Shown here one piece after another: positions 1 through 11,302 of a DNA stretch of 64,000 nucleotides. This DNA comes from Platerodrilus igneus (taxonomy: Eukaryota; Arthropoda; Insecta; Coleoptera; Lycidae): contig JARFIW010001178.1 of NCBI GenBank assembly GCA_036346225.1, forward strand, positions 124,001-188,000, written 5' to 3'. The notes under the pieces are model-generated. The model was given only the letters and a program-made list of their open reading frames with translations, did no database searches and was not told the origin of the DNA. Within the stretch, counting starts at the first letter, position 1. Each line of letters begins with the position of its first letter. Both the position numbers and the translations under genes were made by a program.

Positions 1-279
1 ATTGTGGTTTAGAAAAATAGTAGTTTTCGTGGACTAAATAAAATAGCTTAGACTGGTTAATGTATATGGTTACATATTCTCGTACACATCCACAAACATC
101 TGTTTACGTCCACAATGGCGATACCGGTAGTTTTGTTTAACAAATAGTAAGAAAAATACGTCAGGTGTTAGTGCGTGAAGCCCATAGGATCGTTGGATTC
201 AAAAGAACGGTGCGTATGGTGGTCTCCGTTAGAATAATCGAAAGTGGTTAATCAATCGTATTAGATGTTTAAATAAGCG

Positions 280-507
280 ATAGTGTAAATGCCTACATAA
301 ACAAAGATTTAATTATCCGACAAAAAGTACGCGATGTGCTACACTTATAAAGAAAGTATGGAATGGTGCTTTTAGCGGCCCTAGCAGTAAAAAGGGTGAC
401 TGACTTTTCCAAGCAACTACAAGAATAGCAGTAGCGCAGAGAAGGGTATGCATGTATTATACAGTTGCTACAAAATATGTTAGTTTACGCGTAGCTCGGA
501 TGTGTAA
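280..507 (+). repeat. First copy of a duplicated piggyBac-tail segment
   Basis: This stretch is an imperfect direct copy of 749-985. Both contain a GCGATGTGCTA block, a CAGTAAAAAG block, an AGCAGTAGCGCAGAGAAG block and a TATGTTAGTTTACG block in the same order and spacing. It is more decayed than the second copy and has no usable reading frame. I read it as a tandem or ectopic duplication of the cysteine-rich end of a piggyBac-type transposase, based on the second copy. Confidence 0.6.
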
Positions 508-621
508 TTGATCACGACTTAAAGATCCCTCGGAGGTTTAAAATTCTCGGCCTATTGTCGTTTGAAAATGTTTGTAAATTATCAGAACAGGAGCGGGTCG
601 AAGTTTAAATTAGATGGATGA

Positions 622-957
622 TTGACTGAGTATTTGCTACCTTTTACGAGGGAATTGGAAGTTGACAGACATCGAGCATCTAATTCTCTATTTGGGCGAT
701 ATCGAGTACTTACCGGTTCTAGAAATCATTACATGCGGCCGACCGCTATGCGAAAGTGTAAAAGCCTACATAAGCATAATTATCAGACGAAAAAGTGCGC
801 GATGTGCTATAGAAAGTATACAAAAAAAATGGTGCTTTGCCCAGTCCTAACAGTAAAAAGGAGAGTGACTTTTTCTAGCAATTACAAGAATAGCAGTAGC
901 GCAGAGAAGGGGTATGCATGTATTATACAAGCGCATTGTTGCTATAAAATATGTTAG
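622..957 (+). pseudogene. piggyBac-type transposase C-terminal fragment
   Basis: A 111-codon open frame with the layout of a piggyBac C-terminus: an LTG motif followed by His/Pro-rich residues, then a cysteine cluster (KKCAMCYRKYTKK, then LCP, then CCYKIC). In piggyBac transposases this region is a cross-brace zinc domain that helps bind the transposon ends. No DDE catalytic core is present, so this is a 3' remnant. Similarity is by pattern only and the spacing of the later cysteines is poor. It overlaps the second copy (749-985) of the local duplication. The alternative is a chance cysteine-rich frame. Confidence 0.35.
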
Positions 958-985
958 TTTACGAGAAGCTCGAACGTGCACAAAT
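749..985 (+). repeat. Second copy of the duplicated piggyBac-tail segment
   Basis: Partner of 280-507, at about 470 bp offset and with several small indels between the two. This copy keeps the cysteine-rich reading frame. Confidence 0.6.
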
Positions 986-1489
986 TAAATTTTAATCTAT
1001 AATTAACTATGGTCGTAAAAATGTGAAATTAAAGGTTAATTTAAATACTGCTAAGCATATACTTTCGCTCGGTGATTCATTTGGAAAATATTCAAGCCCA
1101 CCATTTCCTAAAGTATGACGTAGAAGTTATTTAAAATTAAATTACTTTATTAGTAAGTATCCTGTAGACAGCAAGTTGGTATTTTCTTAGTAATGGTTTA
1201 AAGTGTTTTTGGTTATAGTAGCACTGCATCTTCTACAGCACGACTTGCACACAATTTGTGTGCGTGTGCTATCACCCTTTTGGATTTTTAATATGCACGC
1301 GATCCGTATAACATGGAAGACGTTTTCCGGTGTTTCTACTAACTGCATTCGCACCATCGACGATGCGAACCGGGTGCATGCATTGACGCTAAATGTATTG
1401 GACGAGCAGCAAGGATTATGACGTCATTTAGTTCCCCGATGAATCCTCAACTTCGTTCGGGTGTCTTCGGAAACCTTCGGTTTGCATTC

Positions 1490-1540
1490 TATAGGGTACA
1501 TAAAGCAGGTGCGCAAGAGTAAACTCTTTAGTTATAAGTT
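1490..1540 (+). promoter_or_regulatory. Candidate core promoter of the zinc-finger gene
   Basis: A GGTACATAAAG TATA-like box lies about 30 nt upstream of a pyrimidine/A start-like sequence (ACTCTTTAG), and the ATG at 1591 follows about 70 nt later. Position and spacing fit an insect core promoter. There is no independent support. Confidence 0.25.
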
Positions 1541-1590
1541 AGTTCGCTTACAAGTCAAGTGCTATAGTGCGGATTTTGTTTTGTACTAAA

Positions 1591-2371
1591 ATGGTATCTG
1601 CAAACGTTTTTAAATGCGAGCTGTGTCACGTCTACTTTACCAGGAGGAATGCTCTCAAACGGCACCAGAACAAATGTTGTGGTGTAACATCGTCAAGGTT
1701 GCTTATACATCCGTCCGCAGCAAAGTACTTAAACTGTGAGACTTTGCGGTATCGCTTTTACGAGAATGGGCAACTTACAGCGACACAAGGAAAAACAGCA
1801 CGGTATGTCATTAAGCCGTAAACGTTCAGCTCCGCCAGCTGTTAAAGGGCCTTGTACGAAACAACCACGAATTATGTGTAAAGTATGCGATTTCGAAATG
1901 GAAAAAACTACCTATGTCGCACACTTAAGGAGCAACAAACATAAAAATGCATCAGTTACCGCTACTAGCGACGATTGTGTAGAAATAGTTAGCACAGCGT
2001 TTAACAACCGTATGGTTAGCTATCGCATAAAGAACGCCAGTGTCGACGATGGAGTGCCCGAGTTTCTTTGGAAGCAGAAAGAGCGATTTATTCGATTAAT
2101 TAATGGAAAAAGAATACAACATACAGCAGTAAAAGTCTATTGCGAACTCTACGGCGTTTACACCAAAATGGGGGAAGAGACTACCGATGTGAAATCCTTT
2201 AACACAAAAAATGTGGTTATAACGTCTTCTAGTAATCTGGAGAATATGTACGAGGTCTTAAGCGAAACCATAAGAACAAAATCAGAGGAATTTGAAACAT
2301 GTGGGTCCGGTTGGTCTTTGGAAAAAGTGCTCTATTTAGAAATAAATATTAATAAGTATGAGCCGATATGA
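1591..2371 (+). pseudogene. C2H2 zinc-finger protein, frameshifted and truncated
   Basis: The likely start is ATG 1591 (context CTAAAATGG) rather than 1567. Three zinc fingers are visible: a CELC...H...C finger near residues 6-29, a CGIAFTRMGNLQRH finger, and a U1/JAZ-like CKVC...H...H finger. The first and second fingers are in different frames, so about one extra base lies near 1742-1746. Downstream is a conserved-looking domain ending SGWSLEKVLYLEININKYEP (positions about 2305-2367). The stop at 2369-2371 cuts this domain off, and related residues seem to continue in the next frame. From memory of insect proteomes this arrangement occurs in multicopy proteins, sometimes linked to type-B DNA polymerase (polinton-like) elements. 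That link is not shown by the sequence here. Confidence 0.5.
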
Positions 2372-3094
2372 GAAGTTCTAGGTTGAAAATAAAAAATTGT
2401 GAATATGTATTTAGAAATGTGGTTTACAAATTTAAACTGTATTAGTAAAAATTGTCTGTAATAAAAAGTTTTAAGAATGGGTTTTAGATTTTCTTTTAGG
2501 TATAAGCTGCAGGAAAGTTATAATTTAGAGGGTGTGTGTAAAATGGTAAGGGGTGGTCCTGTTTTAAATCTATTTAGAGATTCGGATTGTGCATAAAATT
2601 CTAAGCTAATTTAATGTATCGCATGTATAAAAAAAATTTATAAGAACGCTCAAAAGTCGCTACAGGTAAAAAATCTTAAAATGGGGGTAGCTCTCTGGGG
2701 GATGGTGCTATGTGAAAAATTTAAAGAGATTTGGATTGCTGAGAAAATTCTAATATTAATTGATACCAAACAAGATAGGTTTATCTCGAAAGATGAAAAA
2801 TGGTTAGTCGAAGAAAACTATTTGGTTCAGATGAAAGATAAAAAAATCTTAAAAATAGGTTTATCTCGTGTGTGGAAATGTGGATGCTCATTTATCTCGA
2901 AAGTTGAAAAATTTAAGAAATATTTATCTCGAAAGATGAAAAATGGTTAGTCGAAGAAAACTTTTTGGTCCAGATGTGTGGGGAAATGAGGATGCTGGGG
3001 GAAATGAGGCGGTAGAACGTCACTAAATACCCTACTCGCATAAAACATACTTCAGAAAAATTGTAATGAATTTACTGAATTATGGTGCTTTTGA
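2372..3094. other. Non-coding stretch with degenerate repeats
   Basis: No gene recognised. It holds G-rich/A-rich low-complexity sequence with recurring TTTATCTCG and GATGAAAAA words. The open frame 2681-2950 is made of these repeats and is not supported as a gene. Confidence 0.5.
2780..2980 (+). repeat. Direct repeat, period about 143 bp
   Basis: The block starting TTTATCTCGAAAGATG at 2780 recurs at 2923 and continues through TGGTTAGTCGAAGAAAAC with only a few mismatches. A weaker partial copy lies between them near 2891. Confidence 0.75.
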
Positions 3095-4056
3095 CAGTCT
3101 AGGGAACAATACGACGTAAACAATAGGGAACGTGTTCTAAGCATTACTGAGGCGGTAACACGAAATCCATCCACATCCGTAAGATCTGTAAGCCGTGAAC
3201 TTAATATTCCAAAATCAACTGTTCATAATATTTTAAAAAAGGAAAAGTTTCATCCTTATAAACCTACTATTGTCCAAGGCCTCAAAAGAGAAGTTTTCTT
3301 CAGACGAATGCGTTTTTGTAATTGGTACATCCAAAAATGCGAGGAAGAACCGCACTTTCCAGAATTGATAATATGGACAGACGAAACGCGATTTACCATT
3401 TGCGGGGTGTTCAATAAACATAACACGCATCACTGGAGCACTGAAAATCATCATCTGACGGCGCAACGCATATTTCAAACGAGATATGGTTTTAACGTTT
3501 GGTGTGGTATCTTAGGTAGTTAATTATGATATAAATATTTTAGTAAATTAACCAATGTAATTAATACTTTTATAGGTAATAATTTGATTGGACCCTTTTA
3601 TTTTGTCAATAACCTCAATGGCGCCAGATATACGGAATTGTTAAGAGACCAAATAATTCCGGCTATTAGAGGACTTGTACCAAATGATGATGATTTTCGA
3701 AAACTATGGTTTCAGCAAGATGGTTGTCCAGCTCACAATTCCCGAGAAGTTAGCGCCCTTTAGCTGAACATTTTGGCCAAAATATTATATGCAATAGTGG
3801 ACCAATTATGTGGCCGGCAAGATCACCAGATCTTACACCACTTGATTTTTATTTATGGGGTTTTGCTAAAAATGAGGTATATGAGTTTGAACCGCCTCAT
3901 AATATAAACGAACTGCAGGAAAGAGTCCGTGACATTCTTAACTCTATAAATAGGCGCACGTTAAGCAGAGTTGTACGGAAAGTTTTAATTAATTGTCGAA
4001 AGTGCCGTGATGCAAACGGACAGCATTTTCAGCATCTACGGAAGGAATTTAGATGA
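3095..4056 (+). pseudogene. Tc1/mariner-like transposase with a 60-bp intron
   Basis: DDE/D transposase of the IS630-Tc1-mariner superfamily (cut-and-paste transposition). The N-terminal helix-turn-helix frame opens at 3095 after TGA 3092. The first catalytic Asp is in IIWTDETRF, the second in WFQQDGCPAH, the third in WPARSPDLTPLDFYLWG. The second and third are separated by about 36 residues once the frameshift is allowed for. A canonical intron (GTAGTT...TTATAG, 3516-3575) restores the frame between CGIL and GNNLIGP. A one-base loss near 3762-3765 (a short T run) shifts the frame and makes a TAG, so the copy is dead. The start codon and terminal inverted repeats were not identified. The WGF/VYEF-type ending matches a family common in insect genomes. 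Confidence 0.85.
3516..3575 (+). other. Intron of the Tc1/mariner-like transposase
   Basis: GT at 3516-3517 and AG at 3574-3575 with a T-rich 3' end. Removing these 60 bases joins a glycine codon (G3515 plus GT3576) and keeps the transposase frame. Without removal an in-frame TAA follows immediately. Confidence 0.75.
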
Positions 4057-6729
4057 TAGTTTGCTGTTTCGGTCACATTTAATTTTGTTCCTAAATTAGA
4101 TAAGATAGGCTACAGTTTTAAGTTTAAGTTAATTTTAAGATTTATATCCAATACTTTACGAGTTCTACTTAACAAAATGTATGTGGTACTACTACTACTA
4201 CTACTGTTTGGAAAGTAGAAATCAAATTTTTGCCCTGTTGGGATTACCAAACGTTATAGAACATACAAATTTAGTTATTTTTAAAATTTAGGATAGTTTT
4301 TGCATTTTTTATAGACATGTGGCATATCGTTGAAAAGGTAATTTTAAGGCGCATAACATTCACATAATATTCAAAATGGCGGCCATAAGAAAAACAAAAG
4401 TTGTGGGCGTTTCCTCGAAAACAAAAGACAGTCGAATGATTCTGTTTATGCTAAAATACTCCTTTTAGAAAAGTGTCTTAATAATGTGCAAGTCTTGTGA
4501 TGGTGCGACTTATGATTCATGTTTTATTATCAAAAAACAAAATCCGCCATTTTTAGTTTTCTTTGAATATCTCCAAAACCAGACAACTTACACCAATTTT
4601 GAAATTTATTTAATTCTTGTTCACAGGCACTAAAATGTAGGGACATAGTGTTAAATGACATATTTTTATGTAGATTCGTGGTAAGGAAAAAATTAATAAT
4701 TTGTATACGTTAATTTAATACAAGATTGACTATTGCAGGCAAATATTAAAGCTTCGCGATATATAAAAATCAATAATTGATGCAACGGATATTTGTTTAG
4801 CATCGTAAACTAAAGGGTACGTTAACTTAATTCGTAGAAGGCGACAAAACCGCATAACCAAACGGTCAAGGAGTTCAGTTCAGTTCAGTACAAAACTTTC
4901 GATTCAATGGTATAAAATATTCATCAAAAGCTTAAGTATAAAAATAATAATCCGAACTTCTTTATTTTATTTATCTAATAAAATAGATTGATCTATGGAC
5001 AAGATACTCTAAATGTTTAAACACACCAATAATATTTTTATTTACTAAAAATTCTCGAAACTGCCAAAGTTGTTTATTATATACCCAAATTTTATGCGAA
5101 TATCCTTGCAACAAATTAACCATCAATTTACGAATTCCTTTGGATATTTAAACGAGGACATTGATAACAGTGCACAAACAAAGACCAAAAATAAGTGAAA
5201 AACACTTACCGATCTGTATTTAACAAAAATAACTGGATTTTCCGAACTATGTGTTTTGAATTAAATTTGACGTAAACACACGTAGCACCTGCATAGTACA
5301 TCTGCTTCAATGCAATATTAAAAGACCACCGTTTTAAACTCAGCAAACCGTTAGATATTTCTTATTCTTAAAGATGCAAATTTAACCAACTTATTCAATT
5401 TCCATTCTTTTACTAGTTTATTAATCTTCCATATTAATCTATATGCTACGTCATTTTCAGATTTAAGTATTCGCATAATATTGAAGATCTAAATTTTAAT
5501 TTATCTTTACTTTCTACTGCTGTCTTTTAGTCCTAACTTAATTTGAATTTTGATTTTGCCGCACTAAAAGGATTGCAACATCTTGGTGTTAAAATTCATT
5601 ACAAAAATAACACCACGGAGCATTACAAACGTGGCCATTTAATGACACACAAGGAAAATGAGAGTCCTCACACTATATATGCTTGCTTTATGATGAGAAA
5701 TCAACATCACTCATAAGGGTCCTTCACAAAAAATAGCCTTTAATTCAAAATTGTAATGCCTAATCTACAAGAGATACCACATGGTGCTTTGAAGCGTTAT
5801 ACTTAGCGAGCACGCTGTCGCTCTTCAATTAGCAACAGACTGTTAATTTCGTGTTTCAGAGAATATAATACCTTTCATGCAAGTGCTAATATCAAATTAT
5901 AATGTGTACTCTTTAACCTTCGTTCAGATTAGATGCCTTGTAAAATATAATAAAAGCATTCTTCTTAATCTTCTTTGGGAATTAAACCACTCATAGTTTT
6001 TAAAATCTACTTTATTTACGTTTCGAAGATTAAGAAGAATGCTAAACAAGCCACAACAAACATACAGGGAGTATAATAAAAGCAGTTTTCTATCATAAAT
6101 AAGTTACTGTGATACAAAACGAAAACATGAATTCTTAAGGTAAATCTTTTTAAATAACTACTTCATATCAGTAATTTAATAATAAAGCCACATTTTTATA
6201 TTTAAATATGAAATATTATACCAAAAGAGAAAACTGAAATTTAATTTGATACAGTACCTATACCAAAAACTTATTGTACAGGATTCTATTGCTTACAACT
6301 TTTGTCAATGGATTGCAGCGTCAATTTTGGTTAAGTAGTAGTGCTATCCAAACTTATTGTTATCTTTTTTAATGGAGTTATACATTTATACTGCTTAACC
6401 AAAAAATAATAGAAAACTTTGCTTTGCTTAAATCCAGATGTATAAGAATACGCAATGAGCCGGGGGCTATAAGTACTTTAGGGTGCGTTTCTAGGTATAT
6501 TATGTTTCGTGTTTTGTTTAGTATTTATATCTGTGATTTTATGTAACACGGTTTATATAAAAATAAACTTTTGTTCATCAATCGTTCACTTCTTTTGTGT
6601 TGAGGGTAAAAGAGAAATTGCAAGTTTTTAAATTTTGAGAAATTCATAAACGAATTCTTAAACTTTTTAACTTTTAATAACTGCATATTACTTACATTTA
6701 TATTTTAAGCTAATTATTGTTATTTACAG
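4057..6729. other. Non-coding region upstream of the recombinase-like gene
   Basis: No supported gene in 2.7 kb of AT-rich sequence. It contains a short (TAC)n run at 4187-4205 and the inverted repeat at 5955-6043. Because the first recognised recombinase exon begins with a splice acceptor (6728-6729), an upstream first exon with the start codon should lie in or before this region. I could not identify it. Confidence 0.5.
5955..6043. repeat. Perfect 19-bp inverted repeat
   Basis: Arms AGCATTCTTCTTAATCTTC (5955-5973) and its exact reverse complement (6025-6043), separated by 51 nt. A transcript through here could form a long hairpin. It may be the end of a small foldback element or MITE. No target duplication is evident. 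Confidence 0.7.
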
Positions 6730-8805
6730 CTTATTCGCAAGGAGGTTCACCAAAGCCAATTGCGTGCGTATCACCTTTTACACCCCAATCTAAAGTGGGA
6801 GAGGATGAACCATTTCCTGAGTCTGAAAGCGAATACTTTCCCAGCCCACATTCATCAATTAGTGAAGCCGATGGTCCTGAAATACTTCAAGAAACAGTAT
6901 TACGTGCAGCAGATGTCAGTTTAATGAAACCACTTGCTAAAATGGAATATACTACTGAAGCAACATATACGACAAATTGTAAAATTATAGATTCCACATC
7001 GAAAGCTACAAATGCTGTTGGATTTGTGGTTGAAGAGTGCTATAATACTGCAGAAAAAAGAGTACTGACCGATTTTGCAAGAAAAGATAGTGGGAAAAGA
7101 ATTCGTGACAAGGTACATTCGTGTTATTTTTGCAATAAATTGTTAAAGAATAATTTACCTCGACATTATCAATGAGCACACAGTAATGAAACTGAAGTTG
7201 CAAAAATTTTTGCCATACCAGGTCTTAAAAGGAGAAGGGAAGAATTAATAAATTTAGGAAGATGTGGAGATTTTTATCATAATTGTGAAGTCCTAACCTT
7301 GCAGAAAGGAGAATTAATATTAGCACGAAGACCAGCTGAACATGTTTTGCAGTTTTCAGCTTACACAGATTATGGACCATGCCCCGAATGTCTTGGATTT
7401 ATGCTAAAACGCCATATCTGGCATCATCTGAAATATAGCTGTAATGTCAAAAGAAACCAAAATGATACGACAGATAAATGTGAAAATTTTGATAGCCGAT
7501 TAGTTGTTACAGAGAGTGCAGCATTACTAAATGGCATTCTGGCGCGAACTTTATCAAAAGAGTTTGTGTCAAATATTTTGAATAAGTTTAAGCATGATGA
7601 TATCTCAGAAGTTTGTAAAGCAGATCCCTTGGTTGAAAGGTATGGTGCATTTTTGTATGAGAAGTACAACCCTTCCCAAGGCGAATTAATAAGGCAAAGT
7701 ATGCGACAACTAGCTAGGTTAATTTTGGAGGTGCGACAACATAGCAATGACGTTTTTTTAAGTGAACTTATTTGCCCGCAGAATTTTGACACTATTATTT
7801 TAGCAACGAAACGACTATGTCTTTCTAATACAGAAAATGTAAGTAGGCCACAGTTTGGCATACCGTCTCTAGCGCTTAAAATGGGATATGCTTTAAAAAA
7901 GTGTGCTGCTATTGAGGGGACAAGCCCTCAGACGTGACGACCTTGCAAAAACAAAAAACTAATAGCTTTTTTAACCTTGTTAAAAATTGAATGGAGTGTT
8001 AAAATATCTTCAAATGCTAAGGCAACTTTGGAATCACGGAAATTGAATGCTGTTGACTTACTTCCGTTAACAAGTGATCTTTTAAAACTTAGGGTTTATT
8101 TGCATAACTCTATTAAGAAAATTAAAACTGACATCATGCAGTCTTTTACAAGGAATAGTTGGGTGGATTTGGCATCGTTAACGTTAGTCAGAATTATATT
8201 GTTCAATAAACGCCGTTCGGGAGAAGCATCTAAAATTACCATGCAACAGTATACAACACGTCCTTCATGGAACAATTTAGGAACTGAGGAAATCAAAAAT
8301 TCATTAACATCGTTTGAAAAGGAATTAGCATCCAAACTAACACTTGTGCAAGTAATTGGAAAGCGGGGAAGATTAGTACCTGTCATTCTTTCGCATGAGG
8401 TTAAACAAATCATAGATCTGCTTATACATACAAGGGTTAAAGCAGGCATTGAAAACGAAAACCCATATATCTTTGCCGTGCCAGGTACTGCCGTAAGCCA
8501 TGTAAGAGGTCATGATTGTATTAAGAAGTGGTGTCTAGAAGCAGGATTGCAGTTCCCTGCTTTAATTACGGGCACCAGATTAAGAAAATATGTTGCAACT
8601 GTTAGTCAATTATTTGATCTAACTGAAAATGAGCAGGATTGATTAGCACGCCATCTTGGACATGATATTCGTGTTCATCGCGAATTCTACCGCTTACAAG
8701 AAAATGCAGTGGAACTTACCAAAATCAGCAGATTATTAATAGCTATTGACCAAGGAGAAGCAGTAAAGTTTTCGAATAAAAAGTTACAGGACATAAGTAT
8801 TAAAG
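6730..8805 (+). pseudogene. Tyrosine-recombinase-like gene, main exon
   Basis: Large exon bounded by a splice acceptor (TATTTACAG to 6729) and donor (AAAG/GTAATT at 8806). The N-terminal part has Cys/His motifs (CYFCNKLL...RHY; CPECLGF...HIWHHLKYSC) followed by a core-binding-like helical region. The C-terminal half is a tyrosine-recombinase catalytic domain. An Arg is in NKRRSGEAS (about 8209-8235), a beta-hairpin Lys in GKRGRLVP (about 8358), TRLRK corresponds to box II (His replaced by Thr), and RHLGHD plus REFYRL (8646-8697) hold the box His and nucleophilic Tyr. Enzymes of this fold cut and rejoin DNA through a 3'-phosphotyrosine. Lesions: in-frame TGA at 7173-7175 (probably from CGA), compensating indels near 7916 and 7950, and TGA at 8640-8642 (probably from TGG). 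It resembles a multicopy animal family of YR-like proteins, possibly derived from a Crypton- or DIRS-like element. Confidence 0.75.
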
Positions 8806-9455
8806 GTAATTACAAATGATTATTTCTACTTCGGGTTGCAAAATTTTTTAAAAATCAAATATGAGAAAAAGTAATCTTCATCAGTTGACGAGGAAAGTGT
8901 TTGCTTTAATTCAGTGATTTCAATTGTAATATAAACCAGTTGATTTAAATTAGTGATAGTTTTTCCTAGCAAGCCCAATAGTGTATACAAACGTTGGACT
9001 ATCATGTCGTATTAACTAAAACGAGAAAATAAAAGTTTCCAAAAACATCCACTCTTGTTGTAATTGGGCCCTGCTATAATATTTAATGTGATATCACAAA
9101 TGAAAGCTTTGTTCTAAAGCATTTCATTACAATTAGAATAAATAAATAAAAACGATTTTCACAAGAAATGCTCAAAATACGCAACATTGGTCTCCATGCA
9201 GTAGTTAAGTAGATTGTCAAATGCTTATCTTATTTTTGCGTGTATGAAATATTTCTACAATCATTTATACTTTTTTGAAGCAAATCGTGTGTCTTTGTTT
9301 AGGTTGGTTTTGGAAATTTTTGTTTTGGTTTCTGAAATACTTCAAGTGTATTGTTTAAAAAAACAGTTATTACATCCATAGGATTCATGCTCAATTTTGT
9401 ATTTCTGTCCATAGCCTTATACATTTTAAAATGAATTAAAATAAAATTGTTTCAG
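8806..9455 (+). other. Intron of the recombinase-like gene
   Basis: GTAATT donor at 8806 and TTGTTTCAG acceptor ending 9455. The flanking exons join in phase 1 to give an Asp codon (G8805 plus AT). No other feature seen inside. Confidence 0.65.
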
Positions 9456-9611
9456 ATTTACCTCCAATAAGTGAAGAACCTAATTACGATAACGATATAG
9501 AAGTCACGGAAAAAGAGGAAAATCAAGCAGATTGTGTTATGAACTTCACAGTCCACAATTGTTCCGAGAATGCAAGTTATTTACCTGCATCCAAAAATTC
9601 TAAGACAAAAG
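9456..9611 (+). CDS. Recombinase-like gene, second recognised exon
   Basis: 52 codons, acidic and open (DLPPISEEPNYDNDIEVTEK at the start), following the catalytic exon in phase. It ends with AAAG/GTATTG, a donor at 9612 that is again phase 1. If this donor is not used, the frame reads on to a TAA at 9635-9637. The composition suggests a flexible linker between the catalytic domain and the C-terminal module at 17378. No known fold. Confidence 0.5.
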
Positions 9612-10099
9612 GTATTGTACTTAGTAATTGTTTTTAATTTATACAGATGTAAATAGGTTTCTGTAATTTTTAATTTTAAATTAATCCATTGAGGAGTTGT
9701 TTTATTTAATATCAAAATTGGTAGATCATAATTTAGGACAAGGCAGTTTTGAACCAAACTATATATTAACATTATTACTTCAAAATGTTTAATTGATTTC
9801 CAGATACCAGATTTTAATCGTTATAGAAACCTAGGTAATAGGAAACCAATTAATCAAGCAAGTTAATTTCAATTTACCACCATGACAAGACCATTAGTAT
9901 TTTAATAAACTTTCATTAAGTATAACGTGAATGTTTTTAATGCCTGTTTTAAAACCGCATTTTGAATATTGAACATTTTTAATTTTAAATATGGTATAAA
10001 ACATTTCACATCTCTCAATTACTATTGAAACTATAATTTTTTCTTTATTTAATTTAATTATGTCCTGACGTTGGGCTTCAGTGAGACATATTAAATTTC
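9612..10099. other. Intronic AT-rich sequence
   Basis: Start of the proposed 7.8-kb intron 9612-17377. No gene or repeat recognised in this part. Confidence 0.4.
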
Positions 10100-10530
10100 T
10101 TTAAATGAGGAGTGAGTCAATTAGTGAACAAAACCTCGGTGGACCCACGGGCTTTACTATATTCGCGGCTTAGTCTGGGAATTACCCCAAGGGTGAGCAA
10201 TGAGATTGGGCGTGGATATAGGGTGGGCTCGACTACAAACGGGAACAAAAAAAATAAATGGGCGCCACTGCATCTATATAGACAATAAATAAAACTAAGG
10301 TATCCTACAAGAAGACGCAGAAACCTATAGGATATAATGATTATCAAAAAGCATACAAATTAAAATAAGCAATACCTCTGGAAACCTTTTGGACCTCTGC
10401 TTCAGCTTCTGCGATGTCAGACCTGCAAGAAAATGTCACACAAAAAAATAAAATATAAGACACTGTTTGTGTCTTACGACAACAAAATATTTCGGTCTTT
10501 ATAGATCGACTGTCCCGAATTTAAAATCTC
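10100..10530 (-). mobile_element. LTR-like fragment carrying the GTGGCGCC block
   Basis: Read on the minus strand, this has the same order of motifs as the LTRs at 61981-63788 and 52165-54040. There is a hairpin (TAAGACAC/GTGTCTTA, about 10465-10485), a splice-acceptor-like TTTCTTGCAG followed 47 nt later by AGAG/GTATTG, an AGGTTTC word, AGTGGCGCCC (near 10260-10270) followed by a T-rich run, and CCCAATCTCATTGCTCACCC. No ends or target duplication were found, so it is called a fragment. Confidence 0.4.
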
Positions 10531-10654
10531 AACAACACCTTACCTATGAAAATGTACTCTACTGAAAATTACTTACTCTGTTTCTATTACCTAATACTGT
10601 ATCAACTTTTTTCTAAGTTCCACATTCAAAATTTTGTTTATCTAATTTGGATAT

Positions 10655-10962
10655 TGTTAGCACTGTGCTATAAAATATTTCAGTTTTAAAAGTAACTACT
10701 ATTTCTGACTTTTATTAATAATCGTATCAGAACGGAACATTTACTACTAATACTTTTATAATGAAAATAAAGCAATACTCGTAAAATACAATTAAGGTAG
10801 CTTTGTGACCCAGGCTAGTGGACCTCATAACTACGACTGTGTGAATGCCTCAGCGTACTTGTTGTTCCACCAGACAGGAAGCGACCTTCAGTGACGTTGC
10901 GTGCGCTGCTTCGTTAGCGGCCTCATCGGTATTTCCTACATCGACAGGGTTGAGCGCTAACA
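10655..10962 (-). repeat. Gypsy-A 3' LTR
   Basis: 308 bp, TGTTAGC...GCTAACA. It is nearly identical to 15259-15566. Confidence 0.9.
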
Positions 10963-11302
10963 CGGCCAGACTGACAGGTGACCCGTCCTCGGGGCACAAT
11001 TCGCCTGAGGGTGACCCTGTAACAGTATCAGCAACTCAAAAATCAATAAGCACCAAACGCCACACGTTGGAGATTGTATACCTCAACTAATAATCAAACT
11101 ATATCTCACGTTAGTAAACGTACACAACTCTGATTTGACTGGTGTACACTAACTTGAAGTATTTATTTAATCACAGAGCATCAACTCTTTTTTTTGTAAA
11201 TCATTACTCTCGAATTAAAATAACAACGTATTCGATAGTAATCGTGAAGGTATACAGACACCAATATAAAGACTTTCATTCTGTATTAACAAAAAAATAT
11301 TC
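10963..11302 (-). other. Gypsy-A 3' untranslated region
   Basis: Internal sequence between the last pol frame and the 3' LTR. It starts with a GC-rich segment (10963-11050). No clear polypurine tract is visible next to the LTR, and the plus-strand frames here are shadows. Confidence 0.45.
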
